Position numbers and translations under genes: made by a program. Positions 33,734 through 42,860 of a stretch of DNA of 64,000 nucleotides are shown in pieces (within the stretch, counting starts at the first letter, position 1; the number at the start of each line of letters is the position of its first letter). The notes under the pieces were generated by a model, which was not told where the DNA came from, ran no database searches, and saw nothing but the letters and a program-made list of their open reading frames with translations. The DNA comes from Thiemannella venezuelensis. Its GTDB lineage: Bacteria > Actinomycetota > Actinomycetes > Streptosporangiales > Streptosporangiaceae. The stretch spans positions 18,302 through 82,301 of the forward strand of contig NZ_JACHJJ010000032.1 of NCBI RefSeq assembly GCF_014203605.1. Reading direction: 5' to 3'.

Positions 33734-36547
33734 TCAGATGGTGGTCTGGTCGAGGAGCTCCAGGAGATGCCGGTAGGTCTGGCCGGTGGCGCGGGTCAGG
33801 CCCAGCTCGCAGGTGCGGTTGACCGAGGCGTGCGCGGCGCAGCCCGCCTCGGCCACGGAGGCGGCCTCGGCGCGGGTGGCCGAGGCGGTCAGCTCGGGGT
33901 GCAGCAGGCCGCGGTCGCCGGCGAAGCCGCAGCACTGCCATCCGTCCGGGATCACGACCTGCTCGGCGACCGCCTCGGCGAGGCGGGTGACGGCGGCGTC
34001 CAGGCCGAGGCGGGTGGAGGAGCAGGTCGGGTGGAGCGCCAGCGACGGCAGGCGGCGTGCCTGCGGCAGGCGGGGCAGGACGTGCTCGGCGGTGAAGGCG
34101 ACCGCGTCGACCACCTGGAGGCCGGGCACCAGATGGGCGTAGCCCTCGGTGCAGGAGGCGGCGTCGCTCACCACGGGCAGCCGGCCGCCGTCGGTGGCCC
34201 GCGCGAGCACGTCCCGGACGCGCTCGCCCATGGCCTCCTGCCCGCCGGCGAAGCCCTTGGACGACCACGGGGTGCCGCAGCACAGGCTCGCGATCTTCTC
34301 CGGGACGTGCAGCGTCAGCCCGGCGCGGGCGGCCAGGCGCTGGAAGGCGGTCATCACGCCGGGGCCGCCGTCCGCGGGGGCGAACAGCGTGTTCAGGCAG
34401 GACGGCAGGTAGACGGCGTCGGCGCCGTCCACCGGGGACGGGCGGCGCCTGGTGCCGCCGCGCGGCAGGTCGCGGCTCCACCGCGGGACGTCGTCCGCGC
34501 CGGCCAGGGCGCGGGCGGCGCGCGAGGCGGCCTCCGGGAGCGCGGGCGGGACCGCGGCGGCGGTGTCGAGGGCCAGGTTCATCGCGCGGGTGACGCCGTC
34601 CCAGTGGCGGGCGGCGCTCGTCCAGGCGCGGCGGGCGGCGCGGCCGTGGCGTCCGGCGCGCAGGCGTTTGGTCAGGTCGCCGGTGTTGATGAGGACGGGG
34701 CAGGCGGTGGCGCACATGCCGTCCACGGCGCAGGTGTCCACAGCGTCGTAGGCGTAGGCGTCTTCCAGCTCGCGGGCCAGGGCGTGGTCGCCGGCCGCCT
34801 GGGCCGCGGCCAGCTCGCGGCGCAGCACGATGCGCTGGCGCGGGGTGGTGGTCAGGTCGCGGCTGGGGCAGACGGGCTCGCAGTAGCCGCACTCGACGCA
34901 GCGGTCGACCTCGGGCTCGACGGTGACGACGGTCTTGAGGTCGCGCAGGTGGGCCTCGGGGTCGTCGGTGAGGACGACGCCGGGGTTGAGCGTGCCGGCC
35001 GGGTCGCACAGGCGTTTGACCTCGCGCATCACCTCGTACAGCTCGTCGCCGTACTGGCGGCGCACGAACGGGGCCATGACGCGGCCGGTGCCGTGCTCGG
35101 CCTTCAGCGTGCCGCCCCTGGCCAGGACGGCCTCCACCATGTCCTCGGTGAACTCGGCGTAGCGGTCGAGGCCGGCGGCGAACCGCTCGTTGAGCATGAA
35201 GTGCAGGTTGCCGTCCTTGGCGTGGCCGAAGACGACGCTGCGCTCGTAGCGGTGCTCGGCGAACAGCCGGGTCAGGTCGTCGCACAGGTCGGCCAGCGCG
35301 GGCACGGGGACGGCGACGTCCTCCAGCAGGGCCGTCGTGCCGCTGGGGCGGGCGCCGGCGACGGTGGCGTACAGGCCCTTGCGGATGTGCCACAGCGCGG
35401 CCCGGCCGCCGGCCTCCCTGCTCAGCCGGGCGGGGGCGGCCAGGCGCAGCCCGGCGAAGACCCGCTCGGCGGCCTGCTCCCGCTCGGTGAGCAGCCCGGC
35501 GTCGGACTCCTGCCATTCGACCAGCAGCGCGGCGTGCTCGGCGACGGTCATCGCGCGCAGCGTCTCGTCGGCCTTGGGGTCGGTCCGGGCGACGCGCAGG
35601 GACTCGGCGTCCAGCAGCTCGACGGCGGCGGGCCCGGCGGCGACCAGCTCCGGCACCGTGGCCATCGCCTCCCGCAGCGTCGGGAAGACGAGCAGGCCGG
35701 TGGCGGCCAGGCGGTGGGCGGGGACGGTGCGGAAGACGGCCTCGGCGACGAAGCCGAGGGTGCCCTCGCTGCCGATGACCAGGTGGGCGAGGATCTGCGC
35801 CGGGCCGTCGTGGTCGAGGAAGCTGTTCAGGCCGTAGCCCATGGTGTTCTTCAGCGAGAACTGCTCCTGGACGCGCCGCACTGAGCCGGGGTTGCCGCGG
35901 ACGCGGTCGCGCAGCCGTTCCAGGCCGGCCGCGAGGTCGGGTTCCAGGGCGCGCAGCCGCTCGTCGGCGTCGGGGGCGCCGGTGTCGAGGACGGTGCCGC
36001 TCGGCAACACCAGCGTCATCGACTCCAGCGTCCGGTAGGTGTTGGCGTGCGTGCCGCAGGTCATGCCGCTGGAGTTGTTGGCCACGACGCCGCCGATCGT
36101 GCAGGCCGACTCGCTGGCCGGGTCGGGGCCGAGCTTGCGCCCGTACGGGGCCAGGCGGGCGTTGACCTGCCGCAGCACCGCGCCGGGCTGGACGCGTACC
36201 CGGGCGCCGTCGTCGAGCACCTCGATCGAGCGGAAGTGCCGGCGGGTGTCCACGAGCAGGTGCTCGCTGACTCCCTGGCCGCTCAGGCTGGTGCCGCCGG
36301 AGCGGAAGGTCAGCGGCAGGCCGGTGCGCAGCAGCGCGGCGACCTGGCCGGCGCTCTCGGCCACCAGCACGGCCTGCGGGGTCAGCAGGTAGTGGGAGGC
36401 GTCGTGGGCCATGCCGAGCCGGTCGCTCGCGCGGGCGCGGGTGATCCCCGGGACGGCCGTCTCGACCGCCGCCAGGACGGCGGCGTCCGGCGCGTTGAGC
36501 CGTCGCGGTTCACGGTGGGTCATGCTCGTGCTCTCTTCCAGGTTCAT
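33734..36547 (-). CDS. FAD- and Fe-S-binding hydroxy-acid dehydrogenase (GlcD-GlcF fusion type)
   Basis: A 937-residue fusion. The N-terminal half is a PCMH-type FAD domain (PLTFRSGGTSLSGQG near residue 77) and an FAD-oxidase C-terminal domain. The second half has two 4Fe-4S motifs (CVECGYCEPVCP near 547, CAVDGMCATACP near 602) and two cysteine-rich CCG blocks (CCGTPWSS near 754, CCGFAGD near 868), as in glycolate oxidase GlcF. Relatives oxidise glycolate, D-lactate or D-2-hydroxyglutarate and feed the respiratory chain. It is the last gene of the operon and its start overlaps the dehydrogenase stop (ATGA). Glycolate or D-lactate from the pathway is the likely substrate. Confidence 0.92.
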   Translation of the reverse strand: MNLEESTSMTHREPRRLNAPDAAVLAAVETAVPGITRARASDRLGMAHDASHYLLTPQAVLVAESAGQVAALLRTGLPLTFRSGGTSLSGQGVSEHLLVDTRRHFRSIEVLDDGARVRVQPGAVLRQVNARLAPYGRKLGPDPASESACTIGGVVANNSSGMTCGTHANTYRTLESMTLVLPSGTVLDTGAPDADERLRALEPDLAAGLERLRDRVRGNPGSVRRVQEQFSLKNTMGYGLNSFLDHDGPAQILAHLVIGSEGTLGFVAEAVFRTVPAHRLAATGLLVFPTLREAMATVPELVAAGPAAVELLDAESLRVARTDPKADETLRAMTVAEHAALLVEWQESDAGLLTEREQAAERVFAGLRLAAPARLSREAGGRAALWHIRKGLYATVAGARPSGTTALLEDVAVPVPALADLCDDLTRLFAEHRYERSVVFGHAKDGNLHFMLNERFAAGLDRYAEFTEDMVEAVLARGGTLKAEHGTGRVMAPFVRRQYGDELYEVMREVKRLCDPAGTLNPGVVLTDDPEAHLRDLKTVVTVEPEVDRCVECGYCEPVCPSRDLTTTPRQRIVLRRELAAAQAAGDHALARELEDAYAYDAVDTCAVDGMCATACPVLINTGDLTKRLRAGRHGRAARRAWTSAARHWDGVTRAMNLALDTAAAVPPALPEAASRAARALAGADDVPRWSRDLPRGGTRRRPSPVDGADAVYLPSCLNTLFAPADGGPGVMTAFQRLAARAGLTLHVPEKIASLCCGTPWSSKGFAGGQEAMGERVRDVLARATDGGRLPVVSDAASCTEGYAHLVPGLQVVDAVAFTAEHVLPRLPQARRLPSLALHPTCSSTRLGLDAAVTRLAEAVAEQVVIPDGWQCCGFAGDRGLLHPELTASATRAEAASVAEAGCAAHASVNRTCELGLTRATGQTYRHLLELLDQTTI

Positions 36548-37557
36548 TGCCGGGGATCGATGTGGATCTTGGGCCCCGGGCCGGCGCTGGGCGGTCGCCG
36601 TCCGGCCAGGACGCCGGCCGTCTCGGCCAGCCCGACCGTGGCGGCCACCAGCGGACGGGCGTCCACCGAGCCGCCGGCGTAGGCGTCGATGGCCCCGGCC
36701 AACCCCGCCGAGCCGCCCAGGACGCCGACCGCGGTGACGTCCTTGAGCACCAGATGACGGGTGTCGATGGCGGATGGTGTACCGGCCAGGCCGATGCAGA
36801 CCACCCGCCCGGCCGGTTCGACCAGCTCAAGCGCGAGCGCGGGCAGGCCGGGGGCGTTGGAGGCGTCCACCACGGCGTGCCAGGCCAGCTCCGGCAGTGA
36901 CGGCTTGGTCCAAGCGCCCTCGAAGCCGAGCGTCCGGGCCAGGCGCAGCCCTTCGGGATCGCGGCCGAGCAGGTGGACCTCGATCCCGCGGGCGCGTGCG
37001 AACAGCGCGGCCAGCAGGCCGATCGTGCCGGTTCCCAGAACCAGCAGGCGTTCACCGGCTGCCAGGCCGGTGCTCTCGATGGCGCGCAGCGCGTTGCCGC
37101 CGGGTTCGACGAGCGCGCCCAGCGTGAGGTCCACGGTGTCCGGCAGCGGTTGCAGCGCCGAGGCGGGGACGGCGAGCTGTTCGGCCAGCGCGCCAGGACG
37201 GCCGCGGCTGATGCCGATCTCGGCCACATCGGCGCAGATGTGATGATGGCCGGCACGGCAACGGTGGCAGCGGCCGCAGCCGAGCATGGTGTCGCCGGTG
37301 ACACGGCGGCCCAGCCAGTCGGCCTGCACGCCCTCGCCGAGCGCGGTGACCGTACCGCACCATTCGTGGCCGGGGCGCAGCGGATACCACGAGCGGCCGC
37401 TGTGCAGGTAGCTCATCTCGCCGCTGAACAACTCCATGTCGGTGCCGCACACGCCCACCCGCTCGACGTCCACGATCACCTCGCCGGGCCCAGCGATGGG
37501 CGGTTCGGTCTCCTGGACCTCGGCCTTACCCGGTCCGGTGACGACCAGTGCGCGCAT
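36544..37557 (-). CDS. Zinc-dependent sugar/alcohol dehydrogenase (MDR family)
   Basis: The 337-residue protein has the zinc-alcohol-dehydrogenase signature: catalytic Cys and His in VGVCGTDMELF near residue 38 and RPGHEWCG near 63, the structural-zinc Cys cluster CGRCHRCRAGHHHIC near 93-107, and a nucleotide-binding GTGTIGLL near 174. This resembles glucose or arabinose dehydrogenases of the MDR group. It would start the pathway by oxidising an aldose to its lactone. The ATG overlaps the upstream stop by one base (TAATG). Confidence 0.92.
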   Translation of the reverse strand: MRALVVTGPGKAEVQETEPPIAGPGEVIVDVERVGVCGTDMELFSGEMSYLHSGRSWYPLRPGHEWCGTVTALGEGVQADWLGRRVTGDTMLGCGRCHRCRAGHHHICADVAEIGISRGRPGALAEQLAVPASALQPLPDTVDLTLGALVEPGGNALRAIESTGLAAGERLLVLGTGTIGLLAALFARARGIEVHLLGRDPEGLRLARTLGFEGAWTKPSLPELAWHAVVDASNAPGLPALALELVEPAGRVVCIGLAGTPSAIDTRHLVLKDVTAVGVLGGSAGLAGAIDAYAGGSVDARPLVAATVGLAETAGVLAGRRPPSAGPGPKIHIDPRQ

Positions 37558-38405
37558 TACCGGGCGCCCAGGACATGCTGGCGCTGGCTGCCGAGCCCGT
37601 CGATGCCGAGCTCCATGACGTCGCCCGGTCGCAGCCAGATCTGCGGGTCGTGGCCCATGCCGACGCCGGGCGGGGTGCCGGTGTTGATCAGGTCGCCGGG
37701 CTCCAGCACCATGAACTGGCTCAGGTGGTGCACGATGACGTACGGGTCGAAGATCATCGTCTTGGTGCTGCCGGTCTGGCGGCGCACGCCGTTGACGTCC
37801 AGCCACATGCCCAGGTTCCGGACGTCGGCCAGCTCGTCGGGGGTGACCAGCCAGGGGCCGGCCGGGTTGAACGTCTCGGCCGACTTGCCCTTGCTCCACT
37901 GGCCGCCGCGTTCCATCTGGAAGGCGCGTTCGCTGACGTCGTTGACCACGCAGTAGCCGGCGATCGCGGCCGCGGCCTCCTCGACCGAGTCCAGGTAGGA
38001 GGTGCGGCGGCCGATCACGATGCCGAGCTCCACCTCCCAGTCGGTCTTGGTCGAGCCGCGCGGGATACGCACGTCGTCGTCCGGGCCGACCAGGGTGTTG
38101 GGCGACTTGGTGAACAGGATCGGCTCGGCGGGCACGGCCTGGCCGGTCTCGGCGGCGTGATCGCTGTAGTTCAGGCCGATGCACAGGATCTGGTGCGGGC
38201 GGGCGATCGGCGCGCCGATCCGCTCACCGGCGAATTCCCTCACGTCCCCCCGGGTGACCCGGTCGCTGAGCAGGGCCGGGCCGCCCGCGGCGAAGAAGCG
38301 CTCGTCGAAGTCGGGGGTGACGTCGGAGACGTCGATGTAGTGGGTGTCGTCCACGCGGACGACCGGCTTTTCGGCGCCGGGCGCGCCGATGCGCATGAGA
38401 TACAA
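37557..38405 (-). CDS. FAH-fold hydrolase (2,4-diketo-3-deoxy sugar-acid hydrolase type)
   Basis: A 282-residue FAH family protein. It has CIGLNYSDHAAETG near residue 78, the metal ligands in DWEVELGIVIGR near 121-132 and AGYCVVNDVSERAFQ near 147. Relatives in sugar pathways split 2,4-diketo-3-deoxy-fuconate or -rhamnonate to pyruvate and lactate. The TTG at 38405 is preferred because GGAG lies seven bases upstream; the ATG three codons later has a spacing of 16. It follows the lactonase gene by 16 bases. Confidence 0.92.
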   Translation of the reverse strand: MYLMRIGAPGAEKPVVRVDDTHYIDVSDVTPDFDERFFAAGGPALLSDRVTRGDVREFAGERIGAPIARPHQILCIGLNYSDHAAETGQAVPAEPILFTKSPNTLVGPDDDVRIPRGSTKTDWEVELGIVIGRRTSYLDSVEEAAAAIAGYCVVNDVSERAFQMERGGQWSKGKSAETFNPAGPWLVTPDELADVRNLGMWLDVNGVRRQTGSTKTMIFDPYVIVHHLSQFMVLEPGDLINTGTPPGVGMGHDPQIWLRPGDVMELGIDGLGSQRQHVLGAR

Positions 38406-38421
38406 GGCGGTTCTCCGGAGA

Positions 38422-39285
38422 TCAGAGGGGGTTCCAGTAGGGCGTGGGCAGGCCGCGGACGCCGACCTTCGCCGTGAACAGGCGGCCGCAGCCGGGGCCC
38501 GGCTCGGTCAGGTGCTGGGTGGAGGTGGTGATGACGAGGGTGTCGAGGCTGGGACCGGCGAAGGTGGCGCTGGAGGTGTGCGGAGCGCCGGTCTCGACGG
38601 TGGCCAGCAGCTCGCCCTTGGGTGTGCGGCACTCGACGCGGCCGCGACCCCAGATGGCGATCCACAGATTGCCGTCGGCGTCGACGCACATCCCGTCGGG
38701 CTTGCCGTCGGTGATCGTGAATGCTTCCCGTCGCGGGCCCGTCCTGCCGGTGGCGGGGTCGTAGTCGCGTGCGCAGACGGTGCCGGGGACGGTGTCCACG
38801 TTGTAGAGCCGGTCACCGAACCAGGCCAGGCCGTTGGAAAGGACCAGGTCGGTGTCGAGGTAGATGAGCCCTGTCTCCTCCAGCCGGGCCAGTACCTCCT
38901 GCCCGAAGCGGTCGTCCTGTGCCAGGCTGCCGATCAGGAAGCGCCCGGCCGGGTCCACGGCTCCGTCGTTCAGTCTGCTGTGGACCCCGGCGGGCAGCAC
39001 CCGGGCCAGCTCGGTGCGGCGACCGTCAAGGTCCACGCGGATCAGCGTCGCCTGCCCGGCTACGATCAGCCGGCCGTCCTCGGAGACGGCGACCGCGCCC
39101 ACGGTGCCGTCGAAGGTCTGGGCGCCGGTGCTGGTGACCTGGCCGGTTGCGGCGTCGAGCAGGCCTTCGTGCACGGTGCCGGTGATGATGTCGACCCACA
39201 GCAGGCGCTGCCGCGCGGCGTCCCAGACAGGGCCCTCGCCGAGGGCGTAGACCCCGGCCGAGGCCGGGGTCGCGGTCAGCTTCAC
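38422..39285 (-). CDS. SMP-30/gluconolactonase family lactonase
   Basis: The 287-residue protein is a six-bladed propeller of the SMP-30/regucalcin family. The metal-binding Glu is in ALGEGPVWD near residue 17, and LNDGAVDPAGRFLIG near 101 and DGMCVDADGNLWIA near 196 are typical. It hydrolyses sugar lactones to aldonic acids. GTG 39285 overlaps the IclR stop (GTGA) and follows AGGA by six bases; a TTG one codon earlier is possible. Confidence 0.92.
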   Translation of the reverse strand: MKLTATPASAGVYALGEGPVWDAARQRLLWVDIITGTVHEGLLDAATGQVTSTGAQTFDGTVGAVAVSEDGRLIVAGQATLIRVDLDGRRTELARVLPAGVHSRLNDGAVDPAGRFLIGSLAQDDRFGQEVLARLEETGLIYLDTDLVLSNGLAWFGDRLYNVDTVPGTVCARDYDPATGRTGPRREAFTITDGKPDGMCVDADGNLWIAIWGRGRVECRTPKGELLATVETGAPHTSSATFAGPSLDTLVITTSTQHLTEPGPGCGRLFTAKVGVRGLPTPYWNPL

Positions 39286-40040
39286 CAAGGATCCTTTTCG
39301 GTGACGATAGCGCGGATGGCGGGCAGGTCATTGACGAGTTTCCGCAGCGGGGTGCGGTAGGCCAGCCCGCTGACGCTGATCGCGCCGCTGGGTACGGTGG
39401 GCGAGGTCAGGTATGCCGGAACCGCTACACAGTTGACGCCCGGCTCGTTCTCCTGGTCGTCGGTGGCGTAGCCCTGGTCGCGGATGCGTACGAGCTCGGC
39501 GTGCAACTCCTCAGCGGTCCCGATCGAGCGTTCGCTCGGCCGTTCCAGTGTGCGATCGCCCACCCACGCGCGTACGGCGTCCTCGTCCCGAAGGGCCTCG
39601 GCCAGCAGGATCTTGCCCACCGCGGTGCAGTGGGCCGGGTTGCGGCCACCGACGACCGAAGTCAGCCGGACCGCTCCCGCGGGCGGGTCCAGTTTGGACC
39701 GGTAGACGACCGAGGTTCCGTCGAGCACTGCGTAGTGCACGGTCTCGCCGTACCGGTCACACAGGGCCTCCAGCACCGGCATGACACGTACATGATCGGG
39801 CCGCGCCTCTTGGTGGGCGAAGGCCATCCGCAGGAACTCGTTCCCCAAGAGATAGCGGCCGTGGCCGTTCTGGGCGGCGAAGCCGGCCCGGCGCAACGAA
39901 GCGAGCGCTCGGTGGACGGTGGGCTTGGAACTGTCCACCGCACGGGCCATCTCCTCCAGCCCGATCCCGTTGGGATGGCGAGCCAGCTCAGCCAGCACCG
40001 CCAGCACGCGATCGGACCCCACTAGCTTGGCATCGGACAT
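39282..40040 (-). CDS. IclR-family transcriptional regulator
   Basis: The 252-residue protein has the IclR N-terminal winged helix (DRVLAVLAELARHPNGIGLEEMARAVDSSKPTVHRALASL, residues about 10-48) and the effector domain with VVGGRNPAHCTAVGKILLAEAL near 138. The ATG at 40040 is chosen because the match to the family starts there; an in-frame start at 40115 would add 25 unmatched residues. It is the first gene of the minus-strand operon and diverges from the dehydratase, so it very likely controls both. Confidence 0.92.
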   Translation of the reverse strand: MSDAKLVGSDRVLAVLAELARHPNGIGLEEMARAVDSSKPTVHRALASLRRAGFAAQNGHGRYLLGNEFLRMAFAHQEARPDHVRVMPVLEALCDRYGETVHYAVLDGTSVVYRSKLDPPAGAVRLTSVVGGRNPAHCTAVGKILLAEALRDEDAVRAWVGDRTLERPSERSIGTAEELHAELVRIRDQGYATDDQENEPGVNCVAVPAYLTSPTVPSGAISVSGLAYRTPLRKLVNDLPAIRAIVTEKDPW

Positions 40041-40159
40041 ATTCCGAACGTTAGACCATCGTTCCGAAAAATGAAAGATGGCTTTCTCTGGGGCTGCTGA
40101 TCCGCTAGTGTCCAAACAAGTTCCGTTAGATCGATATAAGTTCCAATTATTGGAAGATT
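40041..40159. promoter_or_regulatory. Divergent control region with IclR-type sites
   Basis: The gap holds a 15-base palindrome, TTCCAAT-T-ATTGGAA, at 40141-40155, four bases before the dehydratase ATG. TTCCG half-sites occur at 40043, 40062 and 40121, and GAACG-N9-CGTTC spans 40046-40064. The TTCC-N7-GGAA form is the same as in the palindrome at 55887 near another IclR gene. Binding by the adjacent IclR is inferred. Confidence 0.65.
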
Positions 40160-41869
40160 ATGAGTCGTAGTAGCCAGTGGTATTCCGGCACCGATCGCAA
40201 CGCCTACATTCACCGCGCATGGATGCGGCGCGGACTGCCCGCCGACGCCTTCGACGGCCGACCGCACATCGCCATCGCCAACACCGCCTCCGACCTCACC
40301 CCGTGCAACATGCACCTGGACGAGGTCGCCGAGCACGTCAAGCGCGGCGTGTGGGAAGCGGGCGGCATACCCCTGAACCTGCCGGTCGTCTCGCTCGGCG
40401 AGACGCAGGTCAGGCCCACCGCCATGCTCTGGCGCAACATGGCGGCGATGGCCACCGAGGAGATGCTGCGAGCCAATCCCATCGACGGCGTGGTACTGCT
40501 CGGCGGCTGCGACAAGACCATCCCAGCACTGCTGATGGCCGCCGCGTCGGTGGACCTGCCCGCGGTGGTCGTGCCCGGCGGTCCCATGCTCACCGGGCAT
40601 TTTCGCGGAGCTGCGCTGGGCTGCGGCACCGACGTGTGGAAGCTCAGCGAGGAGGTCCGCGCCGGAAACCTGACCCAGGCGGAGTTCCTGCGCTCCGAAT
40701 CGTCCATGATCCGCAGCAAGGGTCACTGCAACACGATGGGCACCGCCTCCACCATGGGCCTGCTGGCCGAAGTGCTCGGGATGACGCTGCCAGGCCTAGC
40801 CGGCACCCCCGCACCCGACAGCCGTCTGCTGGAAGGCGCGCACGCCACAGGCGCCCTCGCCGTCGAGATGGTCGCGGTCGGCCGCCGTCCGAGCACCGTC
40901 TTGACCCGCGGCTCGTTCCTCAACGCCATTGTTGCCCTGGCCGCGCTCGGCGGCTCCACCAACGCCGTCATCCACCTGCTTGCCATCGCCGGGCGCCTCG
41001 GCGTCGACCTCAGCCAGGACGACTTCGACCACACCGGCTCCGGGGTCCCCCTGCTGGTCGACCTGCAGCCGGCTGGCCGCCACCTGATGGAGGACCTGTA
41101 CCGGGCGGGTGGCTTGCATGCCGTGCTGAACGAGGTTCGCGACCTGCTCGACCCGGCCGCGATCACCGTCACCGGCCGGCCCCTGGTCGAGGCCCTCGGC
41201 GACGCCAAGACCTACGACCGCGAGGTGATCCGCTCCCGTCGGCAGCCGCTCCAGGAGGATGCCGGGATCGCGGTCCTGTACGGCAACCTGGCCCCGGACG
41301 GCGCTGTCATCAAGCCCGCCGCCGCCTCACCCCACCTGCTCCAGCACCGTGGCCCCGCCGTCGTGTTTGACTCCATCGAGGACCTGCACGCCCGCATCGA
41401 CGATCCCGATCTGGAGGTCATCGCCGACTCGGTGCTCATCCTGCGCGGGTGCGGCCCCAGGGGCTACCCCGGCATGCCCGAGGTGTCCAACATGCCGCTG
41501 CCAGCCAAGCTGCTGGCCCAGGGAGTGCGCGATATGGTCCGCATCTGCGACGGCCGGATGAGCGGTACCGCGTACGGAAGCGTCGTGTTGCACGTCGCCC
41601 CCGAGGCCGCCGCGGGCGGCCCTCTTGGCAAGGTCCGTACCGGCGACATGATCATCCTCGATGTCCCCAACCGGCGGCTGGACATCGAGGTCTCGGCCGC
41701 CGAACTGGCCGCCCGTGACCTCTCCCACGCCGCCGCCACGGCGTTCGCCCGCCCGGACCGCGGCTGGCAGCGTCTCTACGTCGAAACCGTCCAGCAGGCC
41801 AACACCGGCGCCGATCTCGACTTTCTCATCGGCTCCAGCGGCCACCATGTATTCCGCGAATCCCACTGA
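40160..41869 (+). CDS. Sugar-acid dehydratase (IlvD/Edd family)
   Basis: The 569-residue enzyme belongs to the IlvD/Edd family, in the arabinonate/xylonate dehydratase branch. Cysteines 49 (DLTPCNM), 117 (LGGCDKT) and 190 (KGHCNTMG) are placed as the [2Fe-2S] ligands of L-arabinonate dehydratase. The Mg and substrate block RICDGRMSGTAYG lies near 460. It should turn an aldonic acid into a 2-keto-3-deoxy acid. GGAAG precedes the ATG but lies inside the palindrome, so repressor binding would also cover the ribosome-binding region of the gene. Confidence 0.92.
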   Translation: MSRSSQWYSGTDRNAYIHRAWMRRGLPADAFDGRPHIAIANTASDLTPCNMHLDEVAEHVKRGVWEAGGIPLNLPVVSLGETQVRPTAMLWRNMAAMATEEMLRANPIDGVVLLGGCDKTIPALLMAAASVDLPAVVVPGGPMLTGHFRGAALGCGTDVWKLSEEVRAGNLTQAEFLRSESSMIRSKGHCNTMGTASTMGLLAEVLGMTLPGLAGTPAPDSRLLEGAHATGALAVEMVAVGRRPSTVLTRGSFLNAIVALAALGGSTNAVIHLLAIAGRLGVDLSQDDFDHTGSGVPLLVDLQPAGRHLMEDLYRAGGLHAVLNEVRDLLDPAAITVTGRPLVEALGDAKTYDREVIRSRRQPLQEDAGIAVLYGNLAPDGAVIKPAAASPHLLQHRGPAVVFDSIEDLHARIDDPDLEVIADSVLILRGCGPRGYPGMPEVSNMPLPAKLLAQGVRDMVRICDGRMSGTAYGSVVLHVAPEAAAGGPLGKVRTGDMIILDVPNRRLDIEVSAAELAARDLSHAAATAFARPDRGWQRLYVETVQQANTGADLDFLIGSSGHHVFRESH

Positions 41870-41878
41870 AAGGACCTC

Positions 41879-42562
41879 ATGACCTCCTTGCGCACCGCCA
41901 TCATCACCGGCGGCGTCAGCGGCTTGGGCAAGGCCACCGCCATCCGCTTGGAAGCCGACGGCGTCAAGGTCATCACCCTCGACGTCGCCGACGGAGCCGA
42001 CCTTGTCGTCGACGTCACTGACGCCGACGCCGTGCAGGCCGCCGCCACCGACGTCGGCCCCGTCGACATCCTGATCAACTCCGCCGGCATCGTCGGTCCC
42101 ACCAGCCCGTTGTGGGAGACCCCTCACGACGGCTGGCGGCGTACCTTCGAGGTCAACGTGCATGGGACCTTCCACACCTGCCGCGCCTTCGTCCCCGGCA
42201 TGCGCGAGCGCGGCTGGGGCCGCATCGTCAACATCGCCAGCATGGCCGGCAAGGACGGCAATCCGAACATGGCGCCGTACTCGGCCTCCAAGGCCGCGGT
42301 CATCGCGCTCACCAAGTCCCTGGGTAAGGAACTGGCCACCAGTGGCGTACTGGCCAATGCCATCACCCCTGCCGTGATCGAGACCCCGATGAACGCCGAC
42401 ACTGGCCCCGAGGCCCTGGCCCACATCACCAGCCTCATCCCCATGCGCCGCGTCGGGCGGCCCGACGAGGTCGCCGAACTCATCGCCTGGCTCACTTCCG
42501 ACAAGGTCAGCTTCTCCACCGGTGCCGTCTACGACATCAGTGGCGGCCGCGCCACGTACTGA
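41879..42562 (+). CDS. Short-chain dehydrogenase/reductase
   Basis: A 227-residue classical SDR, rather short. It has the cofactor glycine motif GGVSGLGKA near residue 11-19 and the catalytic triad Ser121, Tyr134 and Lys138 (YSASK). An Asp near the end of the second strand (TLDVADGAD) suggests NAD. Nine bases follow the dehydratase stop and AAAGGA precedes the start. In this setting it probably oxidises the 2-keto-3-deoxy acid at C4 to the diketo acid used by the FAH-fold enzyme. Confidence 0.92.
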   Translation: MTSLRTAIITGGVSGLGKATAIRLEADGVKVITLDVADGADLVVDVTDADAVQAAATDVGPVDILINSAGIVGPTSPLWETPHDGWRRTFEVNVHGTFHTCRAFVPGMRERGWGRIVNIASMAGKDGNPNMAPYSASKAAVIALTKSLGKELATSGVLANAITPAVIETPMNADTGPEALAHITSLIPMRRVGRPDEVAELIAWLTSDKVSFSTGAVYDISGGRATY

Positions 42563-42860
42563 AGCCCCGCTTTCCGCAGGCGGTGTGGCAACTCGAATCG
42601 TAGAGGCCTCTGCTTGAATGATCTTGCGCTGTTGAGGTGGTGCTGGTGCGGCGTCTGCCTCACCAGGCGTTGATCACCTGCCCGACCAGGTGCGGCGAGA
42701 TTCCTCGGCTGCGAGATCACGGTCCAGTACCACGACCGTAAGACCCCATCGATGGCCGGGGAGGGGCCGAACGCCGAGTGATGCAGGAAACGGGATTCCG
42801 CCGCACGAGGATCCCTGGTGGTCGGCCCCGCCCTTGCTCAGAGACGGCCAGGGCTGAGGC
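42563..42860. other. Convergent intergenic region; no gene seen
   Basis: Two gene ends face each other across 298 bases. I see no convincing open frame and no strong terminator hairpin. A minus-strand stretch encoding TVVVLDRDLAAEESRRTW reads like the end of a decayed gene, but I cannot name it. Confidence 0.35.
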
